The notes under the pieces: generated by a model
What the model saw: the letters and a program-made list of their open reading frames with translations, nothing else
What the model was told of the DNA's origin: nothing
The model's database searches: none
NCBI GenBank assembly: GCA_937892115.1
Contig: CALAUI010000019.1
Location: 144,654 to 208,653, forward strand
Length of the DNA stretch: 64,000 bases
Source of the DNA: an uncultured Clostridia bacterium
Lineage (GTDB): Bacteria > Bacillota > Clostridia > Oscillospirales > Acutalibacteraceae
Reading direction: 5' to 3'
Part shown: positions 26,442 to 34,222 of the stretch, piece after piece
Layout: the number at the start of each line of letters is the position of its first letter
How positions within the stretch are numbered: position 1 is the first letter of the stretch
Translations under genes and position numbers: made by a program

Positions 26442-27260
26442 ATGAACATAATTGAAATAACGAATTTCGGTGACGAACGGCTTGACATATATGCACGGCT
26501 CAATGAAAATCAACTGCTGAACAGAGACAGACCGAGGGACGGCATCTTTATAGCCGAAAGCCCCAAGGTCGTTGAAAGAGCCCTTGACGCGGGATATGAG
26601 CCGATTTCAATGCTTCTTGAAAGAAAACATATTGACGGCGAAGCAAAGCACATAATCGAAACGGCGGGAGATATTCCCGTATTTACGGCAGAATTTGATA
26701 TATTGACACAGATAACGGGCTTCAAGCTTACGAGGGGCGTACTCTGTGCCATGCACAGAAGAGATCTGCCCACACCCGAGGCGGTATATGAAAACGCATC
26801 CCGTATAGCCGTACTTGAGGACGTAATGAATCCCGCAAATGTAGGCGCGGCAATCCGTTCCGCCGCCGCTCTGGGCTTTGACGGGGTACTGCTGACAGCC
26901 GAATGCAGCAATCCTCTGTACCGCAGGGCAATCAGAGTCAGTATGGGCACGGTATTTCAGATTCCCTGGACAATTCTCGGAAGAAACGACTGGCCCTGCG
27001 AAATAACGAAGCTGAAAGAAAAGGGCTTCGCGGTGGCATCAATGGCTCTTAAGGAAAACTGCGTTGACATTGACGACAAAAAGCTGAACGGCGAAGAAAA
27101 AATCGCGGTGGTGCTCGGTACCGAGGGCGAAGGTCTAAAGGACGAGACAATAGAAATGAGCGACTACGTAATCAAAATACCGATGATGCACGGAGTGGAC
27201 AGCTTAAACGTGGCCGCCGCTTCCGCAGTCGCATTCTGGCAGCTGGGCAAAAAGCTTTGA
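26442..27260 (+). CDS. TrmH/SpoU-family RNA 2'-O-methyltransferase
   Basis: A 272-residue protein with an N-terminal substrate-binding domain (residues 1-100) and a C-terminal SPOUT knot domain. The three SpoU motifs are present: VMNPANVGAAIRSAAALGFD (about 126-145), VLGTEGEGL (about 225-233) and KIPMMHGVDSLNVAAASAVA (about 244-263). It methylates a ribose in tRNA or rRNA using S-adenosylmethionine; the target base cannot be assigned. SD GGAG lies 8 bases upstream. It probably forms its own transcription unit, because another promoter overlaps its stop codon. Confidence 0.93.
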   Translation: MNIIEITNFGDERLDIYARLNENQLLNRDRPRDGIFIAESPKVVERALDAGYEPISMLLERKHIDGEAKHIIETAGDIPVFTAEFDILTQITGFKLTRGVLCAMHRRDLPTPEAVYENASRIAVLEDVMNPANVGAAIRSAAALGFDGVLLTAECSNPLYRRAIRVSMGTVFQIPWTILGRNDWPCEITKLKEKGFAVASMALKENCVDIDDKKLNGEEKIAVVLGTEGEGLKDETIEMSDYVIKIPMMHGVDSLNVAAASAVAFWQLGKKL

Positions 27261-27285
27261 CAATAAAAGAAGTAAGTAGTATATT
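27257..27285 (+). promoter_or_regulatory. Promoter overlapping the methyltransferase stop codon
   Basis: TTGACA (27257-27262) shares bases with the TGA stop codon; a 17-base spacer and TATATT (27280-27285) follow. It drives the next two genes. Confidence 0.75.
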
Positions 27286-27318
27286 AAGCATGTTATTATT
27301 TCCACGGAGGACAGTATA

Positions 27319-27657
27319 ATGGCAAAGAAAAAGAAATCCGGAATAAACGCAAAAGGTATTCTGCGGATTACGGGATATTCAATCGGCATAGGTGAAGCAT
27401 GGATTGCCGCAATCGGTATTGCCGCAATATGTATCTGCCTTGCCGTTTGCGGTGTGGGAGGTATAGGCATAGGCATTAAACTGCTGGCGGCACACCGTAC
27501 ACTTCAGGGACTGCTGTATATGGGTGTGGGCCTGGTTTCGCTGGGTCTTGCTCCCGCCTCGGTAATGGGTGAAATAAAATTCGTTCCCATGGCAATCAAG
27601 GTAACACAGATGCTGAAAGATAAAATCACCGCACTCGCAAAGGAGGAAGACAAATGA
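27319..27657 (+). CDS. Small two-helix membrane protein
   Basis: A 112-residue protein with a basic N-terminus (AKKKKSG), two membrane helices (about residues 28-58 and 65-85, Gly/Ala-rich) and a short charged tail. It overlaps the DUF4097 gene by 4 bases (ATGA), so the two are translationally coupled. In Firmicutes DUF4097 proteins are often next to small membrane proteins; here it may anchor or regulate the partner. SD GGAGG. Confidence 0.8.
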   Translation: MAKKKKSGINAKGILRITGYSIGIGEAWIAAIGIAAICICLAVCGVGGIGIGIKLLAAHRTLQGLLYMGVGLVSLGLAPASVMGEIKFVPMAIKVTQMLKDKITALAKEEDK

Positions 27658-28655
27658 GTTCACTCAAAAAGAAAATCCTCATCGGCTGTGCTTCGGTCAC
27701 GGGAGCGGGTCTCATCCTTCTGCTCGGTCTTTTCATCAAAATCAAATTCAATCCCGTTGAACTGAATAACGAAAAGCAAATAATAAAAACCTACGATATT
27801 TCAGATGACTATTCGGATATTTATATTGAAACGAAAGATGCAGACGTAAGATTTGTTGTATCCGAAAACGGTAAGACCTCGGTGACCTGTATCAACGGTA
27901 CAAAAAAGGATGTCGTCGGTTCATTCAATAAATGTCTCAAGGTCATAAGCGAAAAGAAGAAAAAAGCAGGTACGGTATTTAATCCCGTGTTTGATTTCAG
28001 GAAGGACAACGCCGCGGATATTACCGTTTCTCTTCCCTACAAAAGATTAGGCGACGTTGCACTTATCACCGAAAACGGCAGGATAGAAGCCGACGATTTC
28101 TTCCTTTCCGATACCGTCAATTCCTCGCTTGTCACAAAAAACGGTGAAATCATCTACTGCATGAATACAACGGGAAATTGCTTCATTGAAAACGAAAACG
28201 GCAACATTACCGTCAGAAGTCTGCAGTGTGATTACGTGGACGTGAAAAATAAAAGCGGTGAAATATCACTTACCGGCTCCGATATCAAGGGTGCATTGAA
28301 CATTAAGAACGGAAGCGGTGAATTTAACGCAGAGAACGTTGAATGCGAAAACCTTACGGCAGAATCCGACAGCGGCGATTTATATCTTAAAAACTTCCTT
28401 TCCCGGGTCGCCGTTACCGTTAAAGAAAACAGCGGAAACGTAAAAATCAGAAAATCCGATGCAAACGCCTTCATTATTGATTCAAAAAGCGGTGACGTTG
28501 ACGCTGAATTTGTATCACCGAAGATTTATACGGTTGAGAGCAAATCCGGCAGCGTAAACATTCCCGAGTCGCTTTCGGGCGGTATGTGTAAGATAAATAC
28601 GGACTCCGGCGACATAAGAGTCAGAATAGGAAAAGCAAAAAATACAGACAATTAA
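27654..28655 (+). CDS. DUF4097-type beta-helical membrane-anchored protein
   Basis: A 333-residue protein with a single N-terminal membrane helix (about residues 8-29) and an external domain dominated by short repeated strands with NGEI/SGEI/SGDL/SGNV/SGDV/SGSV turns about every 19-20 residues from residue 135 to the end. This is the DUF4097 pattern, a right-handed beta-helix/adhesin-like fold of unknown function, often tied to envelope-stress operons. Its start overlaps the preceding small membrane gene by 4 bases. No catalytic site is seen. Confidence 0.88.
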   Translation: MSSLKKKILIGCASVTGAGLILLLGLFIKIKFNPVELNNEKQIIKTYDISDDYSDIYIETKDADVRFVVSENGKTSVTCINGTKKDVVGSFNKCLKVISEKKKKAGTVFNPVFDFRKDNAADITVSLPYKRLGDVALITENGRIEADDFFLSDTVNSSLVTKNGEIIYCMNTTGNCFIENENGNITVRSLQCDYVDVKNKSGEISLTGSDIKGALNIKNGSGEFNAENVECENLTAESDSGDLYLKNFLSRVAVTVKENSGNVKIRKSDANAFIIDSKSGDVDAEFVSPKIYTVESKSGSVNIPESLSGGMCKINTDSGDIRVRIGKAKNTDN

Positions 28656-28668
28656 GGCGAATTGATTA

Positions 28669-28697
28669 TTGAAAATTGCGGCATAATGGGGTATATT
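28669..28697 (+). promoter_or_regulatory. Promoter deciding the start of the GNAT-C protein
   Basis: TTGAAA (28669-28674), 17-base spacer, TATATT (28692-28697). Transcription would begin near 28704, after the upstream in-frame ATGs at 28686 and 28698, which leaves the ATG at 28728 as the start. Confidence 0.6.
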
Positions 28698-28727
28698 ATG
28701 GCAGAAATTTTTCAGGAGAATAACAAT

Positions 28728-29651
28728 ATGAAATATCTTTCAGAACACTTCAAAGAACTCGAAAAACGAGGAAATTACCCCGAAGAAGCAATTAAAGCAC
28801 TCGAAGAAACGGCATCAAAAATAGACGGAAACAAGAAATTTGCAGCCGCCTTTGAAAAGCTTCGTCTTCGCTATATGAACTCAAATTCGGAAAGAATGAG
28901 CAACAAAAACGTGTTCATTCTGCTTGACAAGCTGGCAAAGAAATATAAGGTCAATGAATACACCCTTCATCTTGTTTTTCTTATCGTATGCAGCGAGCTG
29001 CTCCATAAGAGATATAAGGCAAAGGGAATAAGCGACGAAATTTTCTGGCGCGGTGTTGACGATTTCAGATGCAAGATGCTTGAATGTATGGCATGCAAGC
29101 ACGTTCCCGGTACGTTTGTGGAAACCTGGAACTGGGGCTTTATGCACATGAACAGATTTGCTCTGGGCAGATTCCAGTATGAATACGACGACGCGGATTT
29201 TGATTTCACCACAAAAGCCGGTGTTCATATCAAAAAGGGTCAGCAGGTTATCAATTTCCATATTCCCTCATCGGGAATTCCCCTTACTGACGACATAAGA
29301 CTTGATTCATACAAAAAGGCGTACGAATTCTTTAAGGATCAGCGTACTCCCGATGGCTATCTCATTCTCAGATGCGGCTCGTGGCTTCTCTTCCCCGGCC
29401 ACGAAAAGATGCTCTTCAAGGACTCCAACATTCTCAGATTCTACCGTGATTTTGAGATTTACAAATGGGAAGAAAGAGACAATTTCGGCGACGACTGGCG
29501 TATCTGGAACGCAGACGCTCAGCTTCCCCTTGAACAGAGACCTGCAGACACCAAGCTTCGCAAGGCATACAAGGACTGGATGACGGCGGGCAACAAAACG
29601 GGTTACGGCTGCGGCGTAATCGTATTTGACGGAGAAAAAATCGTAAGATAA
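28728..29651 (+). CDS. GNAT-like C-terminal-domain acyltransferase-related protein
   Basis: A 307-residue cytosolic protein. The segment from about residue 110 to the end matches the GNAT-like C-terminal domain family: WGFMHMNRFALGRFQYE, VINFHIPSSGIPLTDD, RCGSWLLFPGHEKML, SNILRFYRDFEI. The N-terminal 100 residues are helical, and the classical GNAT acetyl-CoA motif is not visible, so it may bind an acyl group without the usual catalytic half. Start at 28728: SD CAGGAG lies 8 bases upstream, and the promoter at 28669-28697 excludes upstream ATGs. Function unknown; some relatives are annotated as acyltransferases. Confidence 0.8.
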   Translation: MKYLSEHFKELEKRGNYPEEAIKALEETASKIDGNKKFAAAFEKLRLRYMNSNSERMSNKNVFILLDKLAKKYKVNEYTLHLVFLIVCSELLHKRYKAKGISDEIFWRGVDDFRCKMLECMACKHVPGTFVETWNWGFMHMNRFALGRFQYEYDDADFDFTTKAGVHIKKGQQVINFHIPSSGIPLTDDIRLDSYKKAYEFFKDQRTPDGYLILRCGSWLLFPGHEKMLFKDSNILRFYRDFEIYKWEERDNFGDDWRIWNADAQLPLEQRPADTKLRKAYKDWMTAGNKTGYGCGVIVFDGEKIVR

Positions 29652-29654
29652 AAA

Positions 29655-29677
29655 TACGAAGCACTGTGTGCTTCGTA
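29655..29677 (-). terminator. Hairpin after the GNAT-C gene
   Basis: TACGAAGCAC pairs perfectly with GTGCTTCGTA around a TGT loop. There is no T-run on the plus side, while TTTTAT follows on the minus side, so it would act better against minus-strand transcripts; on the plus strand it may only protect the 3' end. Confidence 0.5.
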
Positions 29678-29719
29678 AACCTTGCTGTAAACGGATAAAA
29701 ACCGGCAACGTAAAAGCAT

Positions 29720-29769
29720 TTTGACAACGGAAAATTGCCTTTGTCAAACAGCTTTGATAGACTTTATTA
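29720..29769 (+). promoter_or_regulatory. XRE-gene promoter with inverted repeat over the -35 box
   Basis: TTTGACAA (29720-29727) and TTGTCAAA (29741-29748) form an 8-base inverted repeat whose right arm contains a -35 box (TTGTCA, 29741-29746), 17 bases before TTATTA (29764-29769). It is a candidate self-regulation site for the XRE protein. Confidence 0.5.
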
Positions 29770-29846
29770 GGATAATCCCGTATCCTTGAGATGTTCCCGG
29801 CCGGAACGAAAAAGCAGTGTATGAAACATTTTGAGGTGACAAGATT

Positions 29847-30491
29847 ATGGAGATAGGAACAATCATCCGAAACGCAAGAAATGAAGCTGAGCTCTCTCAG
29901 GAACAGGCTGCCGAGGCACTTGGTGTAAGCCGACAGACCATTTCGAACTGGGAAACGGGAAAATCCTACCCGGATATAATCAGCGTTATTCGGATGAGTG
30001 ATTTATACTCTGTAAGTCTGGATCACCTTCTCAAGGAGGAATCATCTATGAAGCAGACTTACAAAGAGTATTTGGAAGAAAGTACGAATGTAGTAAAAAG
30101 CAACGAACATAAATCGAAACTGGTTCTTGTTTTGACTGTGCTTGGAATCTGGGCTCTTTCGCTCATCGCGTTTTTACTGGTACACAAAGGCGTTGACAGC
30201 AACGGCTATGGGATTGCAGTCACATGGGCTGTCCTACCGGTCACATTTTTTGTTGCATCTTATACTATTGGAAAACGTGATTGGTTCGGCAAGATAAAAT
30301 GGCTAGCAGCCCCAATATTCAGCGTTATGTACTCATTGTCCGGCTATGCCACATCCATTACCGCCGATAATATGGCAATGAAAAGTGTCATCTGGCCTGA
30401 TTTTGCTAAGCTGCCAATCGGTCTCGTTATTTCGCTTGCCGGGCTTGCAATCGGGATAATAATTAAAAACAAGCAAAGCAAAAACAACTGA
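29847..30491 (+). CDS. XRE-family regulator with C-terminal membrane domain
   Basis: A 214-residue protein. Residues 1-65 form a Cro/CI-type helix-turn-helix (LSQEQAAEALGVSRQTISNWETGKSYPD). A linker to about residue 85 is followed by four membrane helices (about 87-107, 117-136, 150-170 and 190-207). Regulators of this form are membrane-tethered and often sense envelope conditions or control neighbouring exporters; no target gene lies directly downstream. SD GAGGTGA. Base use (TCATCTGGCCTG, CTAGCAGCC) differs a little from neighbours and it is flanked by hairpins on both sides, which could mark a single-gene insertion, but this is weak evidence. Confidence 0.88.
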   Translation: MEIGTIIRNARNEAELSQEQAAEALGVSRQTISNWETGKSYPDIISVIRMSDLYSVSLDHLLKEESSMKQTYKEYLEESTNVVKSNEHKSKLVLVLTVLGIWALSLIAFLLVHKGVDSNGYGIAVTWAVLPVTFFVASYTIGKRDWFGKIKWLAAPIFSVMYSLSGYATSITADNMAMKSVIWPDFAKLPIGLVISLAGLAIGIIIKNKQSKNN

Positions 30492-30510
30492 TTTGCTATG
30501 CAAAAAATAT

Positions 30511-30557
30511 CTGCCCTCCGAAAAAGACGTGCTTTCTTTTTCGGAGGGCAGTTTTGT
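30511..30557. terminator. Strong bidirectional terminator after the XRE gene
   Basis: CTGCCCTCCGAAAAAG pairs with CTTTTTCGGAGGGCAG around an ACGTGCTTT loop, with TTTTG on the right and an A-run on the left. It can also end the rfbB operon arriving on the minus strand. Confidence 0.9.
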
Positions 30558-30679
30558 CGTATATTGTATCAGGCAGGATAAAAGCAGATATTTTCCCGCT
30601 TAAAAGGAGCAAGTCCAAAAAGCCCTGTCAAAGGAAAGAGAGCAATAAAACACTTTCTTACGGGAACTCAACCGATTTT

Positions 30680-31705
30680 TTATACCGTGTATTTACTGCC
30701 CTCGGTTTCATTGAAGGAAGCATATTCGCCCGAGAAGATATCGTCCATCCATTTCGTATTTTCAAGGTACCAGTCAATGGTGAGGCGGATACCGTCGGCA
30801 AATTTCGTTTCGGGAAGCCAACCGAGTTCATTATGGATTTTTGTGGGGTCAATGGCGTATCTGCGGTCGTGACCTGCTCTGTCCTTAACGTAAGTGATAA
30901 GCTCTTCGCTCTTACCCGTTCTTTCAAGAATGGTCTTTACCACTTCAATATTCTGCTTTTCGTTGTGACCGCCGATATTGTATACCTCGCCCACCGTTCC
31001 GCCGTGGATAATAAGGTCAATGGCTCTGCAATGGTCATCCACATAGAGCCAGTCGCGTACGTTGAGTCCGTTGCCGTAAACGGGAAGGGATTCGCCCAGC
31101 TGCGCCTTTCTTATCATAAGGGGAATCAGCTTCTCGGGGAACTGATAAGGACCGTAGTTATTTGAGCATCTTGAAACCGTAACGGGAAGACCGTAGGTCC
31201 TGTAATAGGCAAGAGCCAGCAAATCTGCGGATGCCTTTGAGGACGAATAGGGACTGGAGGTGTGAATAGGTGTTTCCTCGGTAAAGAAAAGGTCGGGACG
31301 GTCAAGAGGAAGGTCACCGTAAACCTCATCCGTGGAAACCTGATGATATCTCTTTACGCCGTATTTTCTTGAAGCATCAAGAAGAGCGGCTGTACCCATA
31401 ATATTGGTTTCAAGGAAAACCGTGGGATTTTCTATGGAGCGGTCAACGTGACTTTCGGCGGCGAAGTTAATTACAACGTCAAAATTTTCCTTTGCGAAAA
31501 GCCGGTCAACCGTTTCTCTGTCGGAAATACTGCCCTTTACAAATCTGAAATTCTTATGCTTAAGAGCGTTTTCAAGATTTGCAAGGTTACCCGCATAGGT
31601 AAGACAGTCAAGGCACACGTACTCGTAACCGGGGTGTTCCCTGAGCATATAATTCACAAAATTCGTACCGATGAAGCCGGCGCCTCCGGTAATCAGGATT
31701 TTCAT
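30680..31705 (-). CDS. rfbB: dTDP-glucose 4,6-dehydratase
   Basis: A 341-residue extended SDR enzyme. It has the Rossmann motif GGAGFIGTNF (residues 7-16), the STDEVYGDL segment with catalytic Thr/Asp/Glu (about 124-132), the YSSSKA active-site Tyr/Lys and NNYGPYQFPEKLIPL. It converts dTDP-glucose to dTDP-4-keto-6-deoxyglucose for rhamnose and other deoxysugars in cell-wall polysaccharides. It overlaps the exonuclease gene by 4 bases and is the last gene of the galT/exonuclease/rfbB operon. The other rhamnose genes (rfbA, C, D) are not in this window. Confidence 0.95.
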   Translation of the reverse strand: MKILITGGAGFIGTNFVNYMLREHPGYEYVCLDCLTYAGNLANLENALKHKNFRFVKGSISDRETVDRLFAKENFDVVINFAAESHVDRSIENPTVFLETNIMGTAALLDASRKYGVKRYHQVSTDEVYGDLPLDRPDLFFTEETPIHTSSPYSSSKASADLLALAYYRTYGLPVTVSRCSNNYGPYQFPEKLIPLMIRKAQLGESLPVYGNGLNVRDWLYVDDHCRAIDLIIHGGTVGEVYNIGGHNEKQNIEVVKTILERTGKSEELITYVKDRAGHDRRYAIDPTKIHNELGWLPETKFADGIRLTIDWYLENTKWMDDIFSGEYASFNETEGSKYTV

Positions 31706-32580
31706 TCGTCATCATCCTCCTCGGAATCTAATTCGGGACTGATAACCGTTACTATTTTTTTGAAATCCACTCCGTCAAAAAGCTTCTTGAATCTTACCCT
31801 TACGCCGTAGGTGGTATTGCATTCGGGGCATATAAACTGCGCTCTGAAAAACTGACAGCTGAATTTCCAGGGAGATACAAGCTCACACTGTCTGCCGCAG
31901 GTGTCACAGTAATGCTCAAGACGTTTCTTGTCAATGAGAGGATTGTCAATATTCTTCAATACCTTTGCCTTATAGAGAAGACGGGCATAGTATTCGTCGT
32001 TGCATACAACCGTTTCTTTTTCAAACGATTTTTTATCGTAGATAAGCTCAAATATATCCGCAGTCAGCATACTGTCGCCGAGGGCTCTGTGATGAGTATA
32101 TATTTCCGGGTCAATACCCACCTCCTGGGCGGCGGTAATAAGCCCCGCCTGCTGGTCGGCACGGCTGTGATTTGCCCTTTTCTGATAATATTTCTGAAGG
32201 TCGCAGTAATGAGTGAGGAAGGGAATCTGCGTAATGCCGTTAAGATAGGAATAATTCTCAATGAGCACTCTGATATCACCGTCACCCCAGGTAAGGATTA
32301 CGGTATCGTCGGTGTTGCCTATCCATTTTCTGAAATGAGCAAACGCCTGAGTAAAGGGCATACCCGTTGAAATATCGTCGTTGGTGAGATTGGTCAGCTT
32401 CTTGACGCTGCCCCTGAGCTTCCTGCCTATCTGGGAACGGATGATACAGGAGAAATCGTCAACCGTATCAAACTGCTCGTCAAGCTTCACTGCGCCGATT
32501 TCAATAATCTCATTGATAAATCCCGCTGTCTTTTTGGCATAGGTATTATTCCATTCCAGATCCATTATGACATACTGCAT
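31702..32580 (-). CDS. DEDDh 3'-5' exonuclease with C-terminal zinc ribbon
   Basis: A 292-residue protein. The exonuclease motifs are complete: MDLEWN (DxE, residues 6-11), TWGDGDIRVL (second Asp region) and HHRALGDSMLTADIF (His and last Asp). Residues about 225-262 add two cysteine pairs (CDTCGRQC and CPEC) that look like a zinc ribbon, and the protein ends in an acidic tail. It probably degrades RNA or single-stranded DNA in the cytosol, like the KapD/RNase T/DnaQ group; the substrate is not known. It starts 12 bases after galT and overlaps rfbB by 4 bases. Confidence 0.9.
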   Translation of the reverse strand: MQYVIMDLEWNNTYAKKTAGFINEIIEIGAVKLDEQFDTVDDFSCIIRSQIGRKLRGSVKKLTNLTNDDISTGMPFTQAFAHFRKWIGNTDDTVILTWGDGDIRVLIENYSYLNGITQIPFLTHYCDLQKYYQKRANHSRADQQAGLITAAQEVGIDPEIYTHHRALGDSMLTADIFELIYDKKSFEKETVVCNDEYYARLLYKAKVLKNIDNPLIDKKRLEHYCDTCGRQCELVSPWKFSCQFFRAQFICPECNTTYGVRVRFKKLFDGVDFKKIVTVISPELDSEEDDDE

Positions 32581-32592
32581 AGATTCACGTCC

Positions 32593-34083
32593 TTATTTTA
32601 CGGATTCAATAAACTTCATGAAGTGTTCTCTGCCAAAGTCATCCCTTGAGAACACACCGCACTGCTCAAGGATTGCGGCAAATACGATACCGATTTCATC
32701 ACGGATAATACCGTCAATATTTTCTGCGGTAACCGTATATTTTGCCTTTATCATATCCGCCCAGTCGGCGTGCTTGGAAATAAGCTCATTCTTTCTTATA
32801 TCCTCGCCGGAAAGCATTGCCTCTCTGAGCACCTGCATTTCTTTCTTGAGGCGTGAGGGAAGCACGGCAAGTCCCATGACCTCAATCAGACCGATATTTT
32901 CTTTTTTGATGTGATGATATTCGGGATGGGGATGATAATAACCGTCGGGATATTTCTCGGTGGTGATATTATTGCGCAATACAAGATCAAGCTCATACGT
33001 ACCGTCAACACATCTTGCAATAGGTGTGATTGCGTTATGGGGAGTACCTTCGGTTTCGCTGAAAATGAATACTTCCTCGTCCGTATATTCTCTCCACGCA
33101 TTGAGAATTTTTTCTGCAAGTCGTGTGATTCTGTCGGTATCGTCGCCTCTGAGACGGATAACGGACATAGGCCACTTCACGATACCCGCTTCAACGTCCT
33201 CAAAATTCTTGAAGAAAACGTATTTTTCAATAGGTGCTTTCGCCATGGCAAAGGTGTAGTTGCCGCCCTGGAAATGCTCGTGGGAAAGTATTGAACCGCC
33301 TACGATGGGGAGATCGGCATTTGAACCGACAAAATAATGAGGGAACATTTTGACAAAGTCAAACAGCTTATTGAATGCGGCTCTGTCAATTACCATGGGA
33401 GTATGCTTTGAATTGAGAACTATGCAGTGCTCGTTATAGTAAACGTAAGGCGAATACTGCATAAACCAGTTTTCATTATTTATTTTTACGGGAATGATGC
33501 GGTGATTTTCACGGGCAGGATGATTTACTCTGCCGTAATAGCCCTCGTTTTCGGGACAAAGCTGGCACTTGGGATATCCGCTCTGCTTTGCGTTCCTTGC
33601 GGCGGCGATTGCCTTGGGGTCCTTTTCGGGCTTGGAAAGATTGATTGTGATATCAATATCGCCGTAGGGTGTGGAGGTTACCCATCTCATATCGTTTTTG
33701 ATTCGGTATTCTCTGATATAATCGGTCTTCCGGCTGAGATTATAGTAATACTCCGTCGCCTTTTCGGGGCTTTCCGCATATTTTTTCTTAAACTCACCGA
33801 TGACCTCAGACGGTCTGGGAGTGAGAGTGCCCATGATTTTTGTATCAAAAAGGTCCTTATATACAACGGAATCCTCGCAAAGTCCGTTTGATACTCCGTA
33901 TTCAAGCATTGCGCCGAGGATTTCCTCAAGAGAATATTCCTTTTCGGGCTTTACATATTCGTAAGAATCAAGGGAAAGAACTCCCAGAATGCTGTTTACG
34001 GTATAAATCCTGTCTTCATCGCAGATAAGCTGTTCCTTTACACCGTAATCAACAAGAGCGGTTATCGCCTCATATATATTCAT
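32593..34083 (-). CDS. galT: UTP-hexose-1-phosphate uridylyltransferase, class II GalT
   Basis: A 496-residue protein of the Firmicute class II GalT family, which is longer than the 350-residue class I enzymes. Family segments include PSEVIGEFKKKYAESP, CQLCPENEGYYGRVNHPAR with a Cys pair, the active-site region GGSILSHEHFQGG, and EGTPHNAITPIARC. It transfers UMP between UDP-glucose and galactose 1-phosphate (Leloir pathway). First gene of an operon with the exonuclease and rfbB; the galactokinase and epimerase partners are not next to it. The promoter TTGCTT-17-TATAAT lies upstream. Confidence 0.94.
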   Translation of the reverse strand: MNIYEAITALVDYGVKEQLICDEDRIYTVNSILGVLSLDSYEYVKPEKEYSLEEILGAMLEYGVSNGLCEDSVVYKDLFDTKIMGTLTPRPSEVIGEFKKKYAESPEKATEYYYNLSRKTDYIREYRIKNDMRWVTSTPYGDIDITINLSKPEKDPKAIAAARNAKQSGYPKCQLCPENEGYYGRVNHPARENHRIIPVKINNENWFMQYSPYVYYNEHCIVLNSKHTPMVIDRAAFNKLFDFVKMFPHYFVGSNADLPIVGGSILSHEHFQGGNYTFAMAKAPIEKYVFFKNFEDVEAGIVKWPMSVIRLRGDDTDRITRLAEKILNAWREYTDEEVFIFSETEGTPHNAITPIARCVDGTYELDLVLRNNITTEKYPDGYYHPHPEYHHIKKENIGLIEVMGLAVLPSRLKKEMQVLREAMLSGEDIRKNELISKHADWADMIKAKYTVTAENIDGIIRDEIGIVFAAILEQCGVFSRDDFGREHFMKFIESVK

Positions 34084-34131
34084 AATTGCCTCCGTATGTT
34101 ACAGATTGGACTGATTTGTCATAACGTTTTT

Positions 34132-34160
34132 ATTATATACACAAAAAACATAAAAAGCAA
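34132..34160 (-). promoter_or_regulatory. Promoter for the galT operon
   Basis: On the minus strand: TTGCTT (34160-34155), 17-base spacer, TATAAT (34137-34132). Confidence 0.65.
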
Positions 34161-34161
34161 C

Positions 34162-34200
34162 AAAAAAAGACGCATCTTCTTATGAAGGTACGTCTTTGTC
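34162..34200 (-). terminator. Terminator for the coiled-coil gene
   Basis: CGTCTTT (34191-34197) pairs with AAAGACG (34166-34172), with an inner imperfect GAAG/CTTC stem; on the minus strand it runs into a T7 tract. The galT promoter begins directly beyond it. Confidence 0.75.
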
Positions 34201-34222
34201 TTTATTTTCGGTATATGCGGAA

